NCBI GenBank assembly: GCA_035607015.1
Contig: DATNDF010000362.1
Coordinates: 1 to 33,373, forward strand
From: Candidatus Angelobacter sp.
GTDB lineage: Bacteria > Verrucomicrobiota > Verrucomicrobiia > Limisphaerales > AV2
DNA: 33,373 nt
Direction: 5' to 3'
Below, one piece after another: positions 27,826-33,373 of the stretch (positions within the stretch are counted from its first letter, which is position 1; each line of letters begins with the position of its first letter). Under the pieces are notes generated by a model, which was not told the origin of the DNA, searched no databases, and was given only the letters and a program-made list of their open reading frames with translations. Both the position numbers and the translations under genes were made by a program.

Positions 27826-27843
27826 AGAGGGGCGAGGGACGAG
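27820..27843 (+). repeat. Left inverted repeat of cassette 2
   Basis: A purine-rich 24-mer containing GAGGGGCGAGGGACGAG. It matches the left repeat of cassette 1 at 19 of 24 positions and the reverse complement of 28218-28241 at 17 of 24. Confidence 0.7.
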
Positions 27844-27863
27844 CAACGCAGAAGGTTTTGCAA

Positions 27864-28235
27864 ATGAACCAAACAGTCAAAAGCTATAAGGATCTCGTTG
27901 TTTGGCAGAAGAGTATCGCGCTCGTAATGCGGGCTTATGAACTTACGCGATCCTTTCCCACAGATGAAACGTTTGGTGTGGTTTCGCAGATGGGTCGGGC
28001 GGCGGTATCAGTCCCATCGAACCTCGCCGAAGGCCATGCCCGGAAGACGACGGGAGAGTTTATCCAGTTCATTTCGCACACCGAGGGTTCATTGGCCGAA
28101 CTGGAGACCCAACTAATTTTGGCCGAGGAAATAGATTTCTGTTCGTCCATTGAAGCGCAACCCATTCAAAACCTAATCGAGGAAGTTCAGAAAATGGCCA
28201 ATGCTTTGCGCCGTTCCCTAGCCTCTTGCCCCTAG
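27864..28235 (+). CDS. Four-helix-bundle protein, 23S rRNA IVP family (copy 2)
   Basis: A 123-residue paralogue of the protein at 22552, identical in length, with the full family signature: [55 protein letters not shown], and [20 protein letters not shown]. Unlike copy 1 it retains the NLAEGxxR motif, so this is the better-preserved copy. ATG 27864 was chosen because the alignment with copy 1 starts there; the frame is open back to 27822 through the left repeat. It lies on the same strand as the permeases. Function unknown; IVP relatives are found inside 23S rRNA intervening sequences, but this one is between protein genes. Confidence 0.92.
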   Translation: MNQTVKSYKDLVVWQKSIALVMRAYELTRSFPTDETFGVVSQMGRAAVSVPSNLAEGHARKTTGEFIQFISHTEGSLAELETQLILAEEIDFCSSIEAQPIQNLIEEVQKMANALRRSLASCP

Positions 28236-28241
28236 TCTCTC
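28218..28241 (+). repeat. Right inverted repeat of cassette 2
   Basis: A pyrimidine-rich 24-mer starting CTAGCCTCTTGCCCC. It covers the last codons of the four-helix-bundle gene and ends five bases before the ATG of ADOP copy 4. It differs from the right repeat of cassette 1 at two positions. Confidence 0.8.
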
Positions 28242-28246
28242 GCCCT

Positions 28247-30721
28247 ATGCAAGACCTCAAATTCGCCTTCCGCCAGTTGTTGAAAAATCCCGGTTTCACC
28301 GCTGTGGCGGTGCTCACCCTCGCGTTGGGCATCGGGGCCAACACCGCCATCTTCACGGTGATCAACGCGCTCGTGTTGCGGTCGCTCCATGTCCCGGAGC
28401 CGGAACGGTTGGTGCGCGTGACGGTCTGGAGCGCACCCGTCCGCGACGAGGGTTTTCCATATGGATTCTATCAGCGGCTCTCCGAGCACGCGCCATCGCA
28501 CACGACCCTCGCAGCGGCGCAGCGCTGGATATCGAAGCGGGAACTTACGGCGACCGGTCTGGGCCAAACGGAACCGGAGGCCGTCAACGCCCAGGCGGTT
28601 TCGGGCAGTTTTTTTCCCGTGCTCGGGGTCTCCGCAATCGTCGGTCGCTCGCTTACCCCCGCCGATGATCGCGCTGACGCTCCGCAACCGGTGGCCGTGA
28701 TCAGCCACGCGTTCTGGCAGCGCCGGTTTGGCGCGAACCCGGAGGTCATCGGTCGCGCGATTCAGCTCGATACGGTGCCTTTCACGATCGTCGGCGTGAT
28801 GCCGGCGGGTTTTTCCGGCATCGAGGTCGACGGCCACGCCGATCTGTGGTTGCCCCTGCAGATGCTCCCGCAGGTTGACGGTGACACGCGGGACCTGGTG
28901 CGCGCGAGACCGGAAGCGGGCGAATGGCTGACCGTGTTTGGCCGGCTGAAATCCGGCGTCGCACGCGAACAGGCGCGCGCCGAGCTGAGCACGTTTTACC
29001 AGCAGCAGCTTGCCGCGCAGTTGGAGACGCGCGGCGCGCAATGGACCGAGACCCAGCGCAACAATTTCCTCAATCAGCCGCTTGAGCTCGAGGTCGCCGG
29101 CGCCGGCACGAGCATTGGCCGGCGATTCTCCCGGTTGTTTGGCATTCTCGCGGGCACGGCCGGCCTGGTGCTGCTCATCGCGTGCGCGAATGTCGCCGGC
29201 CTGCTGCTCGCCCGCGGCGCGTCGCGTCGGCGCGAATTCGCCGTGCGGGCAGCACTCGGCGCGCGGCGGGGCCGCCTCATTCGCCAACTCGGGGCGGAAA
29301 ACCTGTTGCTCGCATTGTTGGGCGGAGTGTTTGGGCTGGTTTTCGCCCGCTGGGGGACCGATTTGCTGGCCGGTTATTTGCCGCAACACGGCCGGGCATT
29401 TGATCTGATGCCGGACGGGCGCGTGCTGTTGTTCGCGCTGACGGCGTCTGTGCTGACCGGCGTGATGTTCGGTCTCGTGCCGGCGCTCCGCCTCAGTCGT
29501 CCGGATTTGGCGACGGCGATGAAAGACCAGGCGGGGCAAATGGCGGGCGGCGCGCGTGCGTGTGCGAACCACGCGCTCGTGGTCGGCCAAATCGCCCTCT
29601 CGGTGATCCTGCTGGCGGGCGCGGGGCTGTTCGTTCGCACGCTGCGCAACCTGCAGGGTCTCGATCTGGGATTTAAGCGGGACCATCTCGTGTTGTTCGA
29701 TCTCGATTTTCCGCGGACCTACGACGCGGGCCAACAAACCCAGGTGAATGCGCGGATTCTCCAACTGGTCTCGTCGCTGCCCGGGGTGCGCTGCGCATCG
29801 CTTTCCGGGGCCGGGCTCCTGAGCGGCAATACCGTGCGCACCCGATTTTCGGTCGATGGCTACACGCCGCAGCCGGATGAAAAAATGCAGGTAACGGCGG
29901 TTGTCGTGGGTCCGCGTTTCTTTGAGACACTGCGCATCCCACTGCTCCGTGGCCGCGAGTTGGCGACCGCGGATGTTTCCAGTCCACCCAAAGTCGTCAT
30001 CGGCGAGTCGATGGCGCGGCGGTTCTTCGGAGAGACGGATCCGATTGGCCGCATAATCCGGCACGGGCGCGAGGCGACGCCGTTCGAGATCATCGGTGTG
30101 GCGAAGGACACCACTTACCAGAATCTCCGCGAGAAGACCCCGCTGGAGTATTATGTGCCGTATTTCGGCGGGATGACCAATATTCCGCCGACGTTTTACG
30201 CCGACACAACCCACGATCCCTCGGTCCTGGAAGCCAACCTCCGCCCGATTATCCGGCAGGTCGATCCACGGGTGACGATCAGAGACATGCGCACGATGAA
30301 AGAGGTGATCGACGGCACCATCGTGCAGGAACGCGCTATTGCGCAACTGGCGAGCTTCTTCAGCGTGTTCGCGCTGATCTTGGCTAGCCTGGGCCTGTAC
30401 GGGGCGTTGTCGTTTGGCGTCGTCCGTCGCACGCGCGAGATTGGCGTGCGCATGGCGCTGGGTGCGAGCGCGCGCGAAGTGCTCGCCCTCGTCGTGCGGC
30501 AAGGACTCACGCTGGCGTCGCTCGGCTGCGCCCTCGGTCTCGCCGGTGCGCTCGCGCTCGCGCGGCTTGTCGCGAGCCTCCTCTACAATGTGAAAGCGAA
30601 CGACCCGCTCACGTTCGTGGCAACCGCGCTCGTTCTGCTTGGCATTGCTCTGCTCGCGTGCTGGCTGCCCGCGCGCCGGGCGGCCGAAGTCGATCCGATG
30701 GAGGCGTTGCGTTATGAATGA
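28247..30721 (+). CDS. ADOP-family MacB/FtsX-type ABC permease (copy 4)
   Basis: An 824-residue ADOP permease starting [17 protein letters not shown], like copy 2 and likewise preceded by a four-helix-bundle cassette. FtsX block 1 is near residues 295-430 ([29 protein letters not shown]) and block 2 from about 710 ([24 protein letters not shown]). It ends [14 protein letters not shown]. Its first periplasmic domain (VGVMPAGFSGIEVDGHADLWLPL) is unlike copies 2 and 3 and nearer copy 1. The stop lies inside the start of copy 5 (8-bp overlap). The opposite strand has a full-length open frame across this gene, judged an artefact of codon bias. Confidence 0.95.
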   Translation: MQDLKFAFRQLLKNPGFTAVAVLTLALGIGANTAIFTVINALVLRSLHVPEPERLVRVTVWSAPVRDEGFPYGFYQRLSEHAPSHTTLAAAQRWISKRELTATGLGQTEPEAVNAQAVSGSFFPVLGVSAIVGRSLTPADDRADAPQPVAVISHAFWQRRFGANPEVIGRAIQLDTVPFTIVGVMPAGFSGIEVDGHADLWLPLQMLPQVDGDTRDLVRARPEAGEWLTVFGRLKSGVAREQARAELSTFYQQQLAAQLETRGAQWTETQRNNFLNQPLELEVAGAGTSIGRRFSRLFGILAGTAGLVLLIACANVAGLLLARGASRRREFAVRAALGARRGRLIRQLGAENLLLALLGGVFGLVFARWGTDLLAGYLPQHGRAFDLMPDGRVLLFALTASVLTGVMFGLVPALRLSRPDLATAMKDQAGQMAGGARACANHALVVGQIALSVILLAGAGLFVRTLRNLQGLDLGFKRDHLVLFDLDFPRTYDAGQQTQVNARILQLVSSLPGVRCASLSGAGLLSGNTVRTRFSVDGYTPQPDEKMQVTAVVVGPRFFETLRIPLLRGRELATADVSSPPKVVIGESMARRFFGETDPIGRIIRHGREATPFEIIGVAKDTTYQNLREKTPLEYYVPYFGGMTNIPPTFYADTTHDPSVLEANLRPIIRQVDPRVTIRDMRTMKEVIDGTIVQERAIAQLASFFSVFALILASLGLYGALSFGVVRRTREIGVRMALGASAREVLALVVRQGLTLASLGCALGLAGALALARLVASLLYNVKANDPLTFVATALVLLGIALLACWLPARRAAEVDPMEALRYE

Positions 30722-33146
30722 TCTCAAATTCGCCTTTCGTCAGTTGCTGAAAAACCCCGGCTTCACCGCCGTGGCCGTGCTCACCCTTGCGCTCGGCATC
30801 GGCGTAAATACGGTTGTCTTCAGTTGGATTCGCGCGGTGCTGCTCGACACTGTGCCCGGGGCGCGAGATGCCCACCGGCTCGTCGTGCTCTGTCCGCGGC
30901 ACGTCAGCGGCCGTCTCAGCGACACGACGTCGGTGCTTGATAATCGCGATCTGGCGGCGGAGACGAATGCCTTTGTCGGCGTCACGGGGTCGCGCTACGA
31001 CGCGATGAGTTTGCGCGTGGGAAAGGAAATCGAGTGGGTCTGGGTGGAATCAACGGAGGCCAATTTTTTCGACGTCCTTCGAGTGACACCCGCGCTGGGC
31101 CGGTTCTTCCTGGCCGGCGAGGACACGCATCCCGGCGGTGACGCCGTGGCGGTGCTCAGCCATCGTTTTTGGCAGCGGCGCTTTGGCGGCGAAACAAACG
31201 TGATCGGCCGCGTGGTGGAGATTGCGAACCGTTCTTTCACCGTGATCGGCGTCGCGCCCGCGAATTTCTACGGAGGCATGGGCGGACTGCAATTCGACCT
31301 TTGGCTCCCGATCACCATGAGCACGGATTTCAACGACACGGCGGAAGCTTTGAGCCGGCGAAACTTTCGCGTCCTGCACACCTATGCGCGATTGCAACCG
31401 GGCGTCAGCATCGCGCGGGCCCAAAGCGCCGCGAGCGCCGTGATGCGCCGGCTTGAAACCGAATATGGGGACACGAACCGCGACGTAGGCATCGCCGTGT
31501 TGCCCGTCTGGAAATCGCCGTGGGGCGGTCAGTCGGCGCTCCTGCCGCTGCTTCGTTCGCTGGCTGTCGTGGCGACGCTGCTGTTGTTGCTCGTGATCGC
31601 AAACGTCGGCAACCTGCTGCTCGCCCGCGCCACGGCCCGGCAGTCGGAAATGGCGGTGCGCCTGGCGCTCGGGGCAGGGCGGGCCCGACTCGCGCGTCAG
31701 TTGCTGACCGAGAGCTCTTTCCTCGCGGCGCTTGGCGGTGCGCTCGGCTGCATGTTTGCCTCCTGGGGCGTGGGACTTCTCTTCAGACTCCTGCCTCCGG
31801 CGCCGCACCTCCCGCTGGGTTACGATGTGCATCTCAACGGAACGGTCCTGTCCTTCAGCGCCCTCGTGACTCTCGGCACCGGAGTTCTGTTCGGCCTCAC
31901 TCCCGCGTCGCAGGCCGTAAAGGCGAACCTCAACGACACGCTCAAGCAGGGGGCGCGCGCCGGCGTTTCCGGACCGCAGATCCATCGATTGCGAGGTTCG
32001 CTCGTGGTTTGCGAAGTTGCCTTCGCCCTCGTGCTGTTGGCGGGAATGGCCCTTTGCGCTCAAAGCTTTCGCCGTGCCCGGCAAATCGATCTCGGTCTCG
32101 ACCCGCGTAACGTCTGGGTCGCAGGCTTCCGACTGCCTGTGGTCGGTTACGATGACGATCGGACGCGAAGCACATATCGCCGCCTGCGCGAGAGCCTCGC
32201 CGCGCTGCCCGGTGTCGAAAGCGTCGCGCTTGCCGACTGGTTGCCGCTCGGATTCGAAGGCGGCAGCAGCACGCGCTTCGCGGCGGCAGGATACCAGCCG
32301 GCGCCAGGGGAACCGATGTCCGCCGGTGTGAGCACAGTCTCGCCGGATTATTTTCGTACGCTGCGAATCCCCGTCCTCGGCGGCCGCGAATTCGCCGAAC
32401 GCGATGACGCCGCCGCCGCGCGTGTCGTCGTCGTCAACCGGCTTTTCGCCGACCGCTACTTTTCGGGACGCAATCCGCTCGGATTGAAACTGGATTTCTG
32501 GTCGCGCGAATGGACCGTCGTGGGCGTGGTGAAGAGCGGGAAATACCGTTCCCTGAACGAGCCGCCGACGCCGTTCATCTACGTTTGCGAACCGCAGGTC
32601 GGCGACCGCAGTCTTGCGGCCGTCGTGCGCACTGACGGTGATCCGCGCGGCATCGCGCGGGCTGTCGAGCGGGCGGCGCTGGCGGTCGATTTGTTGCTCA
32701 AGCCGGTCGCGGCCCTGACGATGCCGGATTACACGGCCGGGGCGTTTGCCGTTCCGCGCATGGCGGCGGCACTGCTCAGCGCTGTCGGCGCGATTGCGTT
32801 GGCGCTCGCGGGGCTTGGGCTCTATGCGGTCATTGCCTGTTCCGTGAGCCAGCGCACGCGCGAAATCGGCCTGCGCATGGCGCTGGGCGCGCAACGATTC
32901 GATGTGCTCCGGTTGTTCGTGAAGCAAGGGTTGAAGCTCACCGGACTGGGAATTGTGATCGGTGTGATCGGCACCGCGGCCGCCGCGCAAGTGTTGTCCA
33001 GCCTGTTGATCGGCGTCTCCGCGAGCGATCCGGAGGCTTACTTTACCGTTGTTGCCATGCTGGCCGGGGTCGCGTTGATCGCCTGCTGGCTGCCCGCTCG
33101 GCGCGCCGCCAAAATCGATCCGATGGAGGCACTGAGATACGAATGA
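30714..33146 (+). CDS. ADOP-family MacB/FtsX-type ABC permease (copy 5)
   Basis: An 810-residue ADOP permease starting [19 protein letters not shown]1 reads TLALGIGVNTVVFSWIRAVLL, departing from the GANTAIF of the other copies. FtsX block 1 is near residues 280-415 (VIANVGNLLLARATARQSEMAVRLALG) and block 2 from about 695 (YAVIACSVSQRTREIGLRMALGAQ). It ends RAAKIDPMEALRYE. Its start overlaps the stop of copy 4, and a 39-bp spacer separates it from copy 6. Confidence 0.95.
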   Translation: MNDLKFAFRQLLKNPGFTAVAVLTLALGIGVNTVVFSWIRAVLLDTVPGARDAHRLVVLCPRHVSGRLSDTTSVLDNRDLAAETNAFVGVTGSRYDAMSLRVGKEIEWVWVESTEANFFDVLRVTPALGRFFLAGEDTHPGGDAVAVLSHRFWQRRFGGETNVIGRVVEIANRSFTVIGVAPANFYGGMGGLQFDLWLPITMSTDFNDTAEALSRRNFRVLHTYARLQPGVSIARAQSAASAVMRRLETEYGDTNRDVGIAVLPVWKSPWGGQSALLPLLRSLAVVATLLLLLVIANVGNLLLARATARQSEMAVRLALGAGRARLARQLLTESSFLAALGGALGCMFASWGVGLLFRLLPPAPHLPLGYDVHLNGTVLSFSALVTLGTGVLFGLTPASQAVKANLNDTLKQGARAGVSGPQIHRLRGSLVVCEVAFALVLLAGMALCAQSFRRARQIDLGLDPRNVWVAGFRLPVVGYDDDRTRSTYRRLRESLAALPGVESVALADWLPLGFEGGSSTRFAAAGYQPAPGEPMSAGVSTVSPDYFRTLRIPVLGGREFAERDDAAAARVVVVNRLFADRYFSGRNPLGLKLDFWSREWTVVGVVKSGKYRSLNEPPTPFIYVCEPQVGDRSLAAVVRTDGDPRGIARAVERAALAVDLLLKPVAALTMPDYTAGAFAVPRMAAALLSAVGAIALALAGLGLYAVIACSVSQRTREIGLRMALGAQRFDVLRLFVKQGLKLTGLGIVIGVIGTAAAAQVLSSLLIGVSASDPEAYFTVVAMLAGVALIACWLPARRAAKIDPMEALRYE

Positions 33147-33185
33147 GCGATGAACCGGTTTAACGCTTCGACTATTCAACGACCC

Positions 33186-33373
33186 ATGAACGATTTGAAA
33201 TTCGCCATCCGCCAATTATTGAAGAATCCCGGCTTCACGGTCGTGGTTGTGTTCACCCTGGCGCTCGGCATTGGCGCCAACACGGCCATCTTCACGGTGA
33301 TCAACGCGCTCGTGCTTCGGTTGCTGCCGGTGCAGGACCCTCACGACCTCGTCCAAGCGTCCCTGGCCGGGGG
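33186..33373 (+). CDS. ADOP-family ABC permease (copy 6, partial, runs off the window)
   Basis: The first 62 residues of another ADOP gene, [17 protein letters not shown] followed by [26 protein letters not shown]. The stretch ATCTTCACGGTGATCAACGC continuing to CTCGTG is identical at nucleotide level to the same position in copy 4, pointing to recent shared ancestry or exchange of the 5' ends. The remainder is outside the window. Confidence 0.9.
   Translation, partial: MNDLKFAIRQLLKNPGFTVVVVFTLALGIGANTAIFTVINALVLRLLPVQDPHDLVQASLAG

Larger units (their letters stand above)
27820..28241 (+). mobile_element. Putative four-helix-bundle cassette 2 bounded by inverted repeats
   Basis: A 422-bp unit with the same layout as cassette 1: left repeat (27820-27843), four-helix-bundle gene, right repeat (28218-28241) overlapping the gene's end. 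The repeats match at 17 of 24 positions as reverse complements. The left repeat overlaps the stop of ADOP copy 3. It occupies the junction between ADOP copies 3 and 4. Mobility is inferred, not shown. Confidence 0.45.

Noticed and set aside
28232-30727. An 831-codon open frame antisense to ADOP copy 4 along its whole length
   Set aside because: The sense strand is an unmistakable permease. The antisense product is rich in Arg, Glu, Gln and His with no domain, as expected when GC-rich codon use avoids antisense stops. A similar artefact covers 31050-33215.

Overview
The window is about 33.4 kb of GC-rich, densely coding bacterial DNA. The gene content fits a member of the Verrucomicrobiota, possibly near Limisphaerales/Pedosphaera. 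Pointers are ADOP-type permeases in tandem, stand-alone four-helix-bundle (23S IVP-type) genes, a secreted PQQ-type propeller with a C-terminal YSIEYTTDL...FFRV module, and a glycine-tailed RRM protein. This assignment is inference; there is no rRNA or phylogenetic marker to settle it.

Region 1 (1-4833) looks like a small natural-product locus. A type III polyketide synthase, a class I methyltransferase and a geranylgeranyl-reductase-type flavoprotein form a rightward operon. Divergent from it are a DCC-family thiol-disulfide protein and a squalene-hopene-cyclase-like class II terpene cyclase that runs off the left edge. Together they suggest a polyketide quinone/phenol or a polyketide-terpenoid product.

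Region 2 (4834-16191) is mixed housekeeping and signalling. It has a sigma-54-like promoter with an upstream palindrome, a possible small ORF, a membrane-anchored hybrid histidine kinase, an RRM RNA-binding protein with a strong terminator, an Ala/Pro-rich tail-anchored protein, thioredoxin, a GspF-like protein, a class V aminotransferase, a secreted PQQ-like propeller protein, a free-standing C-terminal half of carbamoyl-phosphate synthase large subunit (split CarB), and a convergent TauE/SafE exporter.

Region 3 (16192-33373) is devoted to ABC-type export. It has an ABC-2 permease, then a consensus sigma-54 promoter with an upstream palindrome driving DUF4160, an HlyD/MacA-type adaptor, and at least six consecutive MacB/FtsX-type ADOP permeases (the last cut by the window edge). 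No ABC ATPase is present. Two of the permease junctions carry a roughly 420-bp cassette: a four-helix-bundle gene bounded by 24-bp imperfect inverted repeats. The other complete junctions are tight, two with 8-bp start/stop overlaps.

The main unexpected signals are: (a) two sigma-54 promoters, each preceded by a GTCC...GGAC-type palindrome and a weaker second site about 22 bp away, hinting at a shared enhancer-binding regulator; (b) the inverted-repeat-bounded four-helix-bundle cassettes inside a permease array whose gene starts are near-identical while the bodies diverge; (c) split CarB with no N-terminal half nearby; (d) the type III PKS and terpene cyclase pairing.
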